From Rotaria macrura (taxonomy: Eukaryota; Rotifera; Eurotatoria; Philodinida; Philodinidae), in NCBI GenBank assembly GCA_900239685.1, contig OENT01000263.1, positions 83,962 through 147,961 of the forward strand: a DNA stretch of 64,000 bases, read 5' to 3'. A model generated the notes under the pieces. That model worked only from the letters and a program-made list of their open reading frames with translations, was not told the DNA's origin and did not search any database. The position numbers and the translations under genes are program-made. Positions 27,701-39,900 of this stretch are shown one piece after another. Position 1 is the first letter of the stretch; each line of letters opens with the position of its first letter.

Positions 27701-30700
27701 AGAGAAGAAACTGATTTCGTGATTTCAGTTGATATTAGTATTTTCAAATGGCAATCAAACCTTGCATTTATCTTGATATTATCGAAAGTTGCTTTGTCTA
27801 TATCAATTGATATTAGTGTAATTCAACGAATACTATAAGAATATATGAAGTTTACTCAACAAAATCGTCACAATATAAGCCAAACCGACAATTTCGAGGC
27901 CCCAAATCGCAGAAGTTAATTTGAAACCACTCATTTACTGGTCAGTGCTTCATGATTTCTGTGTACTTTTTTCACGAAGAAAATTCGAGAAGATGAAAGC
28001 CGTATTTCACCGAGAAAGTAAACCCACAGGAATCGACTGATCTTGAACATTTTTCATTGCTGGTAGAACCATTCAATTGTAAAGTATTTGACGAAGACAA
28101 GAGAAACCCGTTAAAAATCCGTAAAAACATGGTCACATATACGCATAGCCATGCAAGAATTGGATCTTATTTAAAAGGTAATATATTATGAATGAAATAT
28201 ATCTTCGAAACCCCTTTAAAGCACTTTTTGCTTTGAAAAAATCACTTCAATCTGGGAAATACCTTAAAAATCAGATAATCAGTAGAAAAAAGATCTTTAA
28301 AGATGCTTGTTGGTTGGCTATGTGAGTCAGATGTTTTTTCAGAGTCGAATAACTCTATGAGTACAACAAATACATTTTTGAAGATAATTTCGTGTAGAAG
28401 TACCGATTGAAGTAAAAGTAGTTGATTCTAAATGAGTTCTAGAGGAAAAGTTATATTTTGGTACTTTTCTTTACTTTCATAAGTTTCAATCGATAGAAAT
28501 TGTTATTATATGTGAAATTAAATCTTTTGAGACTGCTTAAACTTAATCTCACATTTTAGCTAATTATTTAATTTATGTGAAAAATTTTAGATGAAGGCGC
28601 TGGGTGTAATGCATTAGTTTATTCAAGTGCGATTTTCCTACGTAAGGTGTAGATAGGTTTGTTATCTTGATCGCAAACGAGATAACAGTACGCAATCGAG
28701 AGAAAAATAAACCGAAACAAACTCGAACTACTTCTTGATAAGCGATAAAATGAATTCGATTCAAAGAATACAAGGACTATATATCCACATCCAAATTCAC
28801 ATCATAAAGCACACCGTTCGCTGATATGAATAAGCGATGGATGTTGAGTAGTCCAGAAGGAGTGTTGGGCAAGAATAGCAGTAAAGGGAAATCAAAATAC
28901 TTGAAAGGTTCTTGATTGGAATGAGATGATCGACGAGGCTCAATTATGTTAAATAGACATTGATGAGCTGTGCATAACATATGTACGGTTCTCAGACAAA
29001 GTGAGTTCAGATTTAAAAAGTCTCACCGTTTATTTTAAGATCTTCGAAGCTTTATTTACCGATTTAAGGCTCTGTTACGTCTGGAACTGTGGGATTTAAG
29101 TTGTGTGGTGTCATTTTATACCGAAAATTAGAACGAAAAGAAACTCTTCAAAATAACTTCTTCTGCATGATACAAAAGCGATGCGCAACAGCTCTTGAGG
29201 GATGTTATGACTTTGCCAGTATTTTACCCGAAGTTGCACTTGAGAACCTTCAAGAAACCTAAGAAACCCTTAAGAAGTATGTCTTATTTGTCAGTTGTGG
29301 GAGGGGAATTAATTTAGGTGAGTGATACTTCGTATGTTCTGTAATAGATGCAATGATCGTATTCGATATCAGATTGAAGTATGTAGAGCTGAATAGAAAA
29401 AAGTCGAATCTGGACCGTGTCCTGTCCCAACAGGAAACTCACTTATCCATGACGAGAACTGACGTGGGAAACGGAGAATATGTATCCATGTCTAAGTTTC
29501 GAGGACTCGAATTCGTGGAACTTGAGCTGGAATCGATTTATAAATCCTGCTTCTGGGGTTCGATGGAAAGGGACTTGAGCCAACAGTTTTCTACCGTATG
29601 TGTTAGGCCTTGCGACCTTAAAACTAGTACCTAAACGCCATTGTGCGTATCTCATCATCACATAGACATAATCAGGTCTTTTTGTCGTTTGTAAGGTGTT
29701 TTCCATGCTATTTCCTGTTTCACAACGTTGATTTGGTTTGATGCACAATGACTGTTCAGAAACCATAAACACTTAAAAGGACCAAATACAGCTTGTTAAA
29801 CTACATCGGTTAACGTTCACGGCTCAACAATGTGCTATAAATAAAGACGAAATGTCGAGTTTGATCATTGACACAATCTATAATAGAAATTGAACCAATT
29901 CATTTTGTAATTAAACGAAAATTTACTCAGGATCTTGTTATTCTTCTTAATATATAATATTATGTAGTGCAATTCACAAAAAGAGAAATTAAATGATTGT
30001 ATAACATCTTACTGACCACTTAAGTGATTCAATCTATTTTACAGATCCTAAGAAAACAATTAGATCCAGTTTCTTATTCCTCATAAAGCTAGCCTCTTCG
30101 ACTAAGTATCGACTGGCTGTCTATTTTAGAAGTAACTCATCCAACATTCGAAACCTTCTACAGCACAAAAAAATCTCGACAAGAAATCAAAAACCTATTT
30201 CTTGACTATCAAGACGTATAGAGTAGTGAGAATGTTCTCACAAAATATTCCAGATCTATAGAAACCTTTTACTCGGAGCAACGTGTACTAGACGGTGGGT
30301 ATACAGTACTCTCTGCATACTGCACAAATTTTTGAAAACATCTAGGCATATCTATTTATTTGTGTGTTTAGATGGAAATGAACTGAAACATAGCATCATA
30401 GTCGTATATGTAGGATGTGATCACTCTTTTGCTCATTAGTCTGTCCGTACTTCTTAACATTCTTTATTCTCAATCATAAAAGACCGAAGTCTGCAAAGGC
30501 AAAATTTCATTGTTTTCAAGTTTCGGATTTTAGTACTTATCCTTTAATAACATTTCAATGTTTCGTAAATCAACCAATCAGATACTTTTACCAGGTGCAG
30601 TCTGTCGTTGGGATGCTTGAGTCACTATATGTAATTGGAATCACAGTAACAAGAGGCATCCACGTGGATATGCACATACACGCATATCAACACGTACTAG

Positions 30701-31823
30701 CATTTATGCTGATAGCCTTAATGAGTTGCACCGATATTCATCTTCATCCACAATGACACCCAAACCCATATGCGACTGAAAATAAGAACTCTCGACTAAA
30801 TTGCGTATACTGAAACTGATGATGAACCGTGACTATGCAGGAAAACAAAAGTTAACAGCTTATAGTGGTGTAGGGAACCATGCATGATCTTCCAACAAAT
30901 GCAAGGAACCCAGTAGACTCTATGAAATCCTGCAAAGCTTTTATGAAACTGAAAAATTTTACTAAACTAAAAAGAATAACAACTGTTCCGTGTAAAATAT
31001 ACGAAACTTGCATAGTGTTTTGTTAAGGACTTCCGAAAGTCTGTAGAATTTTCAAAACTCAAGAAATTTCAGAATTAAAACCCGGAAACCATTTTCATAT
31101 CACCAAACCTAAAGTGATTCTGAATAGAGCTGCAGTTGTTTTAAAGTTCATGAAATATCTTTATTTTTAAGGTAAAAAAACTGACCGTAAACTTACTTCT
31201 TTTGCGTGACAAGGCCATCAGAAATCATAGTAGAAGTTAAAAACCTTGCTTGTCCTCTTTGATTTATTCGAAATCCTATGGAGCTGATATACGTACAACA
31301 GTAATGCTGTCTATTGATTTCCGATGATTTCAAAGTGATTTCTGATATTAAAATTGGGTTCTTCCCCATGAGCTGAAGTAAAACTTAGCCTTTTCTTGTG
31401 TAGTGTAACTATGAAGAAATTTCTCAAAATCCATATTTGTTTCTATATATTCCCTTATCTCTGTTGATTGCAGCTGTGGCTCTTATTACTGTTATTCTAA
31501 TTGTTGTCATTATGATGATGTTTACTGGATTTCTTATCGATTTGGAAAGTGTCTTTTCTTGGCTCTCTTGGATTCAGTGGATTAGTGCATTCCGGTATGC
31601 TTCGAATGCGCTCACCATTAACGAATTTCAAGCTATCACATTCTGTTGGTCAAATCAAACCGATTTTTGTCCGTTGTCAGGTGGTGAGATACTAAACAAG
31701 CGAGGACTTGCTCATTCAAATTCATGGGAATTATGGAAGAACGTTCTTGCATTGACAGTCATGACTATATTGGTTTTCGTTTTATCTTATATTCAACTTA
31801 TCAGAATTAAACGAACAAAATAA
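24707..31823 (+). CDS. ABCG2: ABCG2-like half ABC transporter
   Basis: Six exons, 24707-25034, 25093-25497, 26373-26435, 26507-27114, 27167-27398 and 31474-31823, give 661 aa, close to the 655 of human ABCG2. An in-frame ATG at 24659 would add 16 residues; I prefer 24707 (MSSDIDHH). The N-terminal ATPase has Walker A GPSGCGKSS (110-118), Q-loop Gln156, signature RGISGGEKKR (214-223), Walker B ILFLDEPTTGLD (236-247) and H-loop His273 in SIHQPRYSIF. This ATPase-first order is the ABCG hallmark. The membrane half carries LVCDLLPMRAIPS, TGFLIDLESVFSWLSWIQW and NEFQAITFCW, all close to ABCG2. Two extracellular cysteines (FCWSNQTDFC) and a possible N-glycosylation site NQT lie before the last helix. 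Such proteins dimerise and export hydrophobic compounds. Introns are 52-71 bp except two of 875 bp and 4075 bp. AATAAA overlaps the stop codon at 31819-31824. Confidence 0.93.
27399..31473 (+). other. 4.1 kb intron of the ABCG2-like gene
   Basis: Donor GTAAGATAA at 27399 and acceptor GATTGCAG ending at 31473 join in phase (TTC G + CT GTG). The intron is far longer than its neighbours. A more GC-rich patch at about 29380-29700 is open on both strands (29353-29634 plus, 29443-29772 minus) but shows no family motif. It may be the remnant of an insertion. Confidence 0.7.
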
Positions 31824-31824
31824 A

Positions 31825-33172
31825 GCTAAATAATTTTCTAAAAAGCTGTGCTCTAAACGTCTCAGCACAGAAACGTTTACCTCTATATTTTTATTCTATA
31901 AGTATCATACTAAAGCTACTAATTCATTTAATCTTCTTCCAAATATATGTATGTCACTTAAAAATGGGTGGGCAGGTGTAGACGAGAAGAACGAGAAGAA
32001 GTACAGCGACATTCCCATACCTCATTATTTGAAAAATTTTAAACCCCACAATTCAGTTTGTTACCGCCGATTTTAAACAGAAGCTATAGTTTCATTAAAT
32101 AAATGAATAAAATGATTAATCCATCAGATAAGAATTAAGAAACACGTGTTAAAACGCACTAAACACAGACCACGATTATGATCCAATCATAGTGATTAAA
32201 AGAACGTAAGATACACGTTTATTGCGGTTTTAATGAGTACCAATGACTCATAGCTATGGTTCCATGTTTCAAGTTTAAACGTGCTTTATCAATTGTTTGC
32301 TTATTTGTCCGTCTGATAATTATTTTTCTAGCTTCTCCTGCAGGAAATGGCCGTGGCTTTGGATACTCGTCGTTTCTAATTCATACTAGCACCCTATCGA
32401 GCATAAATTGAGTTTAGTAGAGAAACGTGTAGGATTCTGGTGTTTTATGGAAATTTTAATACTCACTTTTATTCATTCATCTTAATATTTCGGTTTATTA
32501 CGCTGCAAACAGTATACATGCTTCAATCAAGCATTATAAATATTGAATGAAAAAAAATCTTTTTGCCGATTGAAAGATTCTTTTCGGTAGCAACCCAACC
32601 TGCCATCTGATGGACATTTTGAGGCGTCGATTTAAGCCAGTCAATGGGTATCGGAGCTCCAGATCGATTCCGCGGAATGCCATTTTCATTTAGGTCGAGC
32701 ACTCGGTGATGGGCTGCTTATATAATGATTTTACAGATAACAGTGTTTCGTTTCGAGGGCTCAAAATATCAGTTCCGGTGCCTATCGAAGAGATGTTCCG
32801 ATGGGTGTGGATAGATAAGAGTTGCATGTTCACTAGTGTTCGATATATTGTACTGCTCCGGAAGGTCAAAATTCCTTTCCCATGAAACTATTTAATTAGA
32901 AAAATTGTTTTCTGCCGTTCGAAACCACTTATTTTCGAGCACTCAGCACCAATCAGATGTTTTTAATTAGAGCCCTAGATACTTATCGAATGTTTTTTGT
33001 AGAACGGTAGATTCGAACACATTTACTTACGATTACGAATCTCGTACGTATCCGATGAACTACACAAGATATTCCCAAGCTAAGCAAACCTACGTTTTAT
33101 TAGTGTGCCCTAGATAATGATAAAATTTGGTCGCGTTATTTTTTTTTTAAGATGTAATAAGGATTTTGTTAC
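31825..33172. other. spacer with dispersed-repeat traces
   Basis: No gene. CCTATCGAAGAGATGTTCCG at 32781-32800 recurs inverted at about 35851-35875, and CGAGCACTCG-type motifs occur on both sides of the inverted-repeat element that follows. These look like older repeat fragments. Confidence 0.4.
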
Positions 33173-33180
33173 TGTTGCTG

Positions 33181-35635
33181 ATTAGGGGTGTCACTTTATC
33201 TTTATTTTACTTTGAAAAAGTAAAGTAAAGGAACCCAACTTTACTTCACCCAGACAAGTAAAGTAAAGTGAATTACTTTACTTTACTGATAAAGTAAGGT
33301 AATTCACTTTACCTTACTGAATAAAGTAGACTCAAAAAACAACATTTTCCTTACGTGCATACAAAATCTGATATGTTTCAACTTCACTTTAAGCGTATCC
33401 ATAGAATAAAAAATGGCAAAAAATGATGTAAATTACATCATTTTAATGAAACTTTTTGCTAACAGAAATGATGTCGAAAATGAAAAAAATGGTATTTTCC
33501 ATCGTGAAGAGGACATAATTTTTCAGTTATTTTAAAATCATGCATGATTTTGGCACGTAAATTATGGCATGAAAATGATTTAGTTTTAGCCAAAGTCATG
33601 TTCATGAAATTATTCATATTAATTAAATGGTACTAGGAAGCACTGCAAGCAGCAATTGTGCTTTTCGCAAAGCTCAGCCTAAGTGCCCTTTGTGAGGGTA
33701 TGCGGGGAACTGCAAGAGTCCTTTACTCTACGGAGTCATATAGACTAGTTACCTTAAATAATACATATATTCACGAGAAATCATCAGGAGTCCACATCCT
33801 CTCTGTTCTTATACATTCCATTTTAGTCGGAAACCGTATGTTTTAATAGGACTGATTCGAATTCACCATTTAAATGATGTATTTTTAATCAATTTTACGC
33901 GTGACAACTATTTTTCATTAAAGTTGGACAAATCATTTTTATCAAAATATGTAATTCCACTAGTTGGCTGAATTTTACTAAAAACCAACGAAAGTCATCT
34001 ATGGATTTTCATTTTTCGAAAAACCTAAATTACTGAAATGAAAATGGTGCAGAAAAAAACTAAACCAATCAAGTGATTTCCAGTTTTCGGAAAAACGCTC
34101 CGTAACGATATGATAACGATGCCAACAAAATGAAACTACTGGTATTTTGACGATTTTGTGAAAACATCAAAATCATGTGATGAAAACGATGAAAAGATAA
34201 TGAAACTAATGTTTGAATTTCCAGTTTTCGAGAAAACCTAAATAACTCAAATGAAAATAGTGCAGAATAAACTAAACCAATCAAAATATTTTCATTTTTC
34301 GGAAAACGTAACCCAAAAGAATATACTGATAAACTACTGCTATAATGACCTCTTTGTGAGAACATCAAGATCATGGGATAAAAATGAGGCGAAGATAATG
34401 GTACTAAGAAAGTGATTTTTATTTTTTCACGAAAAATAGTTTAATGAAGTTAAAATAATGTAGAAGTACTGAAAATACTTCTTTTACAACCATTTTGCAA
34501 AAATATCAGGATCATGTGATGTAAATGATGTAGAAATAATGAATCTCGTGAAGTATAATTTTCATGTTTCAATAATACGGAAAGATATGAGATGAAAACG
34601 GTGCAAAAATCGTGAAAAAAATCTCATGATTTTGATTTTTCCTGAATAAATCAGTTAAAAGAATGAATATTGGGGAAAAGAATAAAATACTACTTTGTCA
34701 ACCATTTGCGAAAACATCACGTGCATGTGATGTAAATGTTTTACAATAAACGAAAGTCACGTATTAATTCCTATTTTTCCTGAGTAACGAATGTCATGAG
34801 ATGAAAACGATGAGAAAATAATGAATGTATAATCTAGTGGTTTCGATTATTTCAGGAAATGTATTTTAACGAAAATGAAAATGATGCAGAAACACTGAAT
34901 CCATCGCTATCAAGACCATTTTGAGGAAAGATGAAAATCATGCCATGAAAATAGTGCCAATATCACGAAATTCATGTAGTAATTTTGAGTTTTTCGGGAA
35001 ACATAATTTAATGAAATGAAAATAGTGCAGGAACACTGAATCTACCGGTATTAAAACGATTTAGTTGAAACACGTGGATCATGTAGTGAAAATGATGTAG
35101 AAATAATGAAATTTATGTGGTACTATTCATTTTTTGACAGAACGGAAAGTCATTAGATAAAAACAATGGAAACGTAATGATAGTAATTAAGTGATTTTCA
35201 TTTCGCTGGAATACTTATTTAAACGGAATGAAAATGATGGGAAAAAAATGAAACTACTGTTATTATTAGCGTTTTGTTAAAACATCAAAATTATGTGATG
35301 CGAGAATGATGCAGAAAAAACAAAAGTAATCGAGTAATTTTGATTTTTAGGGAAAACAGGTATTCGTGAGATGAAAGTGATGGAAAAATAATGAAAGTAT
35401 CGTGGTAATTTTGATTTTGGTGAAATAATTTAAGTCATCGAATTTTTCTGAGGGAAAGTTCGAAAATAAACATTTAACTGAAATTAGATTGCTTTTTTTT
35501 TATTCCCTGGGTAAAGTAAAGTATTTAACTTCACTTTAAAGGTAAAGTAAAGTTGAGATACTCTACTTTACTGATAAAGTGAAGTTAATCACCTTGACTT
35601 TACTTGGTAAAGTAAAGATAAAAAGCCTAGCCTAT
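33181..35635. mobile_element. hAT-like non-autonomous element with AAAGT-rich inverted ends
   Basis: About 2455 bp. Both ends are about 130 bp tracts built from iterated AAAGTAAAGT/ACTTTACTTT blocks in inverted orientation (33190-33330 and 35510-35625). The outermost bases, ATTAGGGGTGTCACTTTATC on the left and ATAGGCTAGGCTTTTTATC as the inverse of the right end, align loosely. The element is flanked by near-identical 8-mers, TGTTGCTG (33173-33180) and TGTTGATG (35636-35643), consistent with an 8-bp hAT-type target duplication with one change. The interior has no transposase frame, only degenerate tandem units. The superfamily assignment is inference. Confidence 0.6.
34080..35460. repeat. degenerate ~70 bp tandem repeat array
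   Basis: The marker ATCATG (or a close variant) preceding GTGATGAAAATGATG recurs at 34172, 34370, 34511, 34722, 34937, 35078 and 35290. The spacings, 198, 141, 211, 215, 141 and 212 bp, are all near multiples of about 70.5. A second marker, TTTTCGGAAAAC, recurs at about 34084, 34224 and 34293. The array probably extends left to about 33400. It fills the interior of the inverted-repeat element. Confidence 0.7.
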
Positions 35636-35643
35636 TGTTGATG

Positions 35644-36165
35644 CAGAATATAATCCCAATTATATTACATTTCGTTGCGCTGCATAGCAACCTTATAAGA
35701 AAATACAACACATACTTGTATTCATTAAAACTTTAATGGAAAAATTCTTGATAAACGAAAAAGCTATGATTCATTCTAGAGAATTCTTATCTTCAGAATT
35801 TAAGTATTCCTTTATCACGAAGTTTTTTATCGCTGAGATATCGCATCGAACCATCGGGAATAGCTCTTCGATAGGCTTTGTCACTTCGGCTAATCGGTAA
35901 TTCTATGGCTTTCGAGCGGTCGAAGTTGATCCGAGCACTCGAAAATCAATGTGCTATATGAGTATGATTCTGAGGACTCCATTTTCGATGGGCTCGAATA
36001 TGAAACAGAACGAGAAGAAAGCGCTTAATTCAAGTTTCAAGCACTCGCCCCCACCCTCTGTGGCTTTTTATAGGCTGCTTGGGAATAAAATGTCAATTCA
36101 AACAGTTTTTATTTTTGAAATCGTTGAATTATAGTATAATCGGGACAATATATTCGACAATTGCA
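35644..36165. other. spacer upstream of the collar-domain gene
   Basis: It contains the inverted counterpart of the 32781-32804 repeat trace at about 35851-35875 and a slightly GC-richer stretch to 36060. No exon is recognised, but the promoter of the next gene should lie here. Confidence 0.4.
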
Positions 36166-36881
36166 ATGCTTCTACTATTTTTTGTTTTGACTGTCAGTGT
36201 CACAGGTAAGTCAAAGAGTGGGATAACAACATTTTTCTCTAATAAATTTTCTTTCTTCACGTTTTGACAGCTGTGACTAAGGATAGCTCAACTGAAACTA
36301 GAAGCAATATCTCTCTAGATACTCTTCAGTCACGTATACAGTAATCAGAGCAGTCGCAAATACCACCAGGAACAATTATGCTCTTTGCAGGCCTCGTCAT
36401 TCCAAATGGTTGGTTACGAGCGGACGGATCTGCTATACATCGCCAAAACTATCCAGCTCTTTTTGAAGTCATCGGTGATTTCTACGGCGCCGGAGACCGA
36501 ATTAATACGTTCAATTTGCCTGATTTTCGTGGTCGGGTACCTGTTGGTACGGGTCAAGGGGTGGGTCTCACTCATCGAAAGCTAGGTAACGAATTCGGAT
36601 CCGAACATCATGTTCTAACTCAAAGCGAGATGCCAACTCACACTCACACATTGGACGATCCTGGGCATAGTCATGATATGGGTAACCCTACACGTGGTCA
36701 ATCTTGGGGAATCAACATTGGTAATCAACAGTATTGCTATGGAATAACTAATCGTGGCGTAAAAAATAATCCTCCTACTTTGCAAGCTCAAACAGGAATC
36801 AGGATGCGATCGGTTGGCGATGGAGCTCCACATAATATAATGCAACCATCAATTGCCATCACCTATATAATCAAGTATTAG
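36166..36881 (+). CDS. secreted phage tail-collar domain protein, interrupted by an in-frame stop
   Basis: Exon 1 (36166-36205) encodes a signal peptide, MLLLFFVLTVSVT. A 65 bp intron (GTAAGT...GACAG) joins it in phase to exon 2 (36271-36881). Exon 2 encodes a short Ser/Thr-rich linker and then a collar domain with PPGTIMLFAG, GWLRADGSA, NTFNLPDFRGRVPVG and a His-rich loop (THTHTLDDPGHSHD), ending YIIKY. The NLPDFRGR motif marks the tail-collar/microcystin-dependent-protein family, normally bacterial or phage fibre tips that bind surfaces. An in-frame TAA at 36342-36344 separates linker and domain. A 167-codon frame from ATG 36378 stays intact but would lack the signal peptide. It is therefore a recent pseudogene, an internally initiated protein, or a gene with a sequence error. 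The added intron and signal peptide suggest an old transfer domesticated for secretion. AATAAA lies at 36941-36946. Confidence 0.75.
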
Positions 36882-36946
36882 TTAAACGGCACGCTAACAT
36901 GTGAAGTAAATACAGCTGCCATCTATTATTATTCGCTTCAAATAAA

Positions 36947-39900
36947 TTCCATGATTCAAAAAGAGAAATAAAGGATCAAAATGGGATGAAGTCAAGAGCA
37001 TAAGAGTGTGGGTACCGATTCTTGTAACTGACTGGCATGAAATTGCCCCTTTAATTTTTTTCCCATCCAAGTGAACGTTATATCCTAAAAGCTTCGTAGT
37101 GCTAAAGACTAAACAGAGAAAAATGAGTTGTAGGTTTAATTTTAAGGGTCCAACATTTTTGAAAAGAATCAAAGAAATGTGGCCTACTATATCGAGAATC
37201 GATTTTGAAAGACGGACGAGTTCTCAATAGTACGATGCACTAATAAATCTTCATTTACATATATGATGTGTTCGATATACTTTACTCATAGAAAACTGTT
37301 ACTACGCATCTCAGTGCTCGATTTGCCCGTAATTTTTGAAACCGATCATTGACTTGTCTTGGAAAAATAAAGATCTGCTTTACAAAAATGATTCAGAACC
37401 CAAAAACGTAATTGAATCGTTATTGATACTGATTTACATTTATGATAAAAATAATTAATCAAATATTCAATTATTTGAATGCATTCAGTCATTTTCGCTC
37501 AATTTAAAATTATCTGTTGTAATTAATTCATTTCATGGAGTAGGCATCCATTTTTTCCACTTGATAGGAGTTGATTAGTTATTTGTCACCCACATGCAAT
37601 CGAGTTTGACTGTAGTTAGAAATATCAAAGTTTCCCTCGATTACGTTTCTCATGAATGCGTACCGAAGTCAAAATCCATTTCCAGAGGCTTTTGAGTTTC
37701 CAAACGAGTGTGGGCATGGGTTATGAATTTGGACGTGTCTATGATGAGACCAATTCGGAGAAAGTGTTCAAAAATTCAACACTGAGTCACGATTGTGAGT
37801 CATTAATTCTAATTAAAGATGAAAGCAACCTCTGTTTTTGTTTTTCTCATGACTATTAATGACTCACTTCAGAGATTCTATTCTGACCGTTTATATGCAT
37901 TCTTCTGGAAATTCGTCTGCTTGGTTAGTTGATCATCATAATCGCACTCACACCCATACTGTAACAATATTCAACATAAGTCTACAACGATAACTTATCG
38001 ATGGAAGGGAACTAGCCATATGAATGAAAATTCGAAGGCTATTATAGAATAAATCTCTTGTCCTTCAGGTCAAGCAAATATTCATGCTTTATGTGATAGC
38101 TTCGATAATTTTATCACTTTTCTTTTTCGATAATATTATTCGCAAACTATGAGTGTGACCAAGAAAAATAACACTAATAACCCATCTTAGATGCTAAGTC
38201 TCAGTACTGCAGTAACTATTTATGCTCCTTTCGGTTCGAATGGGTAAACTTTGATATAATAAACTGATTGATTTTATCAGAAGCTTCACCAGAGTCGTGC
38301 ATTATCACTGGGTAGTTAAGGTGTGTTGTTTTTCTTACAAAATAAGTCGGAGGGTCTGCAAAATTGAGTCTTTCATGTACAACATAGTTGAGTTATGATG
38401 TTGTCGTTTATCATATTCTATATACGGAAGAGACAAAAATGGAAGACTTTTGCATATTTTTTTTTATCAATAAGATGTAAGTGAAGTCAATTTGATCTCA
38501 AGTTTTTCAAAAGACAATAGTGGATCGGAAAAAACACATGTATCTGCGAAAATGTCATATTCTAAAGACGCTATTCGCATTTTTCGATTTAAAGTGTGCT
38601 CAGTTGTCATGAAAATGTTGTTTGAAAAATATTTTAGAATTACTAAAACCATTGTGAATCTCGGTTCTACTTTAATAATTATTGGTCATTAGAGCTCTAG
38701 TTGACTCGATAAATAATGCTTTGGCATTCATTCCATTTGACCCAGTTAGGCTTGACATCAAATAAAGACCCGTTCTTAAAATAATTGTAGTTTCAGTATT
38801 TTTGATATTTGTCTTTCTCATTGAACTAAAACTCGTCAAGTTCCTCGCAAGAAGATCCTCTATTACTTAATACTAATGTGAAAAGAAAAATAGAATGATA
38901 CAAATTGTTAAGTCCCAAACCATAGAATACATAATTTAAAGCAGCAGTCATTTAATCAATATTTTTGAAATATCGGATGCTTTCTCCTATTTTTGATTTG
39001 TGATGAATAACAATTCTCGACTGTTTTCAACCGAAAGCATTTCCTGATGAAACTTTTGTTCCCCTATGATAAGGAGCTATTATATGAACCCTTAATTTTT
39101 ATTGAAACCTAATTGATTCAGTTCTAGAGAATCTTAAAATTAAAATTTGATTGATATTGTGCGGCATCAATTTCATATATTCATCGAAAAAAATATTGTT
39201 TTTTGTAATAGACAGCTCTGTTCTATTCAGTCACTTCAGCTTAAAGCTTTGTATCTCAACCCTTTAAATATTTTGGGTTTTTCCATCCTTTCAGATATTC
39301 ATTTGTTTTCAAGAAACCATAATAGGAATTTTGCTAAAAATGGAGATTTATTTGCATTGGTAGGCCTGCAAAGAAAATGAACATATGGTTAATTTGTGAT
39401 CGATTCACAATCGAATGTATGGTATGAAAATTAATAATTGACAATAAAAATATTTTTATCAGTATCCTTTTTTATTCAATACAGTATTTCATCTGCAGTT
39501 GAGTCAAATTTTGCATTCGAATCTCTACAAATACATATACCAAAGATGATCCATGCAGCATCTTTTGTTTTATATAATTTATAGTAAAAAAAAGCAAAAA
39601 AAGCATGATTCGTTAGAATTTCCATTGCAAACAAAATAAAATGTGTGATAATCACGATAAGAATTGAATTGTTCTAATAGAAGATTAAAATTTTATTGAA
39701 GACAGCTGTCGGAGAATGTCTTTTTTCGCATGCTAATTTTTTAGCCGTTTTTATCCTCTGAACTTGATTCCATTTGAAATATTTGAATAATAATTTTCAA
39801 CTTGTCTTTCATAGATGAACGTCAAAATCAGTCACAAGAAAAAAATCTTTTTTTCGGGTAGCATTAAGAAAAACTTTGAGATTATTTCCTTTCTTAAAAT

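Noticed and set aside
29353..29772. Overlapping open frames on both strands in the ABCG intron
   Set aside because: Neither translation shows a domain; more likely a GC-richer insertion remnant than a nested gene. Kept only as part of the intron note.
33004..33068. tRNA-like wording on the minus strand (GTGTTCGAATC with a preceding anticodon-arm-like hairpin)
   Set aside because: The T-stem does not pair, the would-be anticodon loop is nine bases and no acceptor stem forms. At best a decayed relic.
34069..34374. 101-codon minus-strand frame with internally repeated MILMFSQ
   Set aside because: The internal repetition is the ~70-bp tandem unit read in one frame; other units carry stops.
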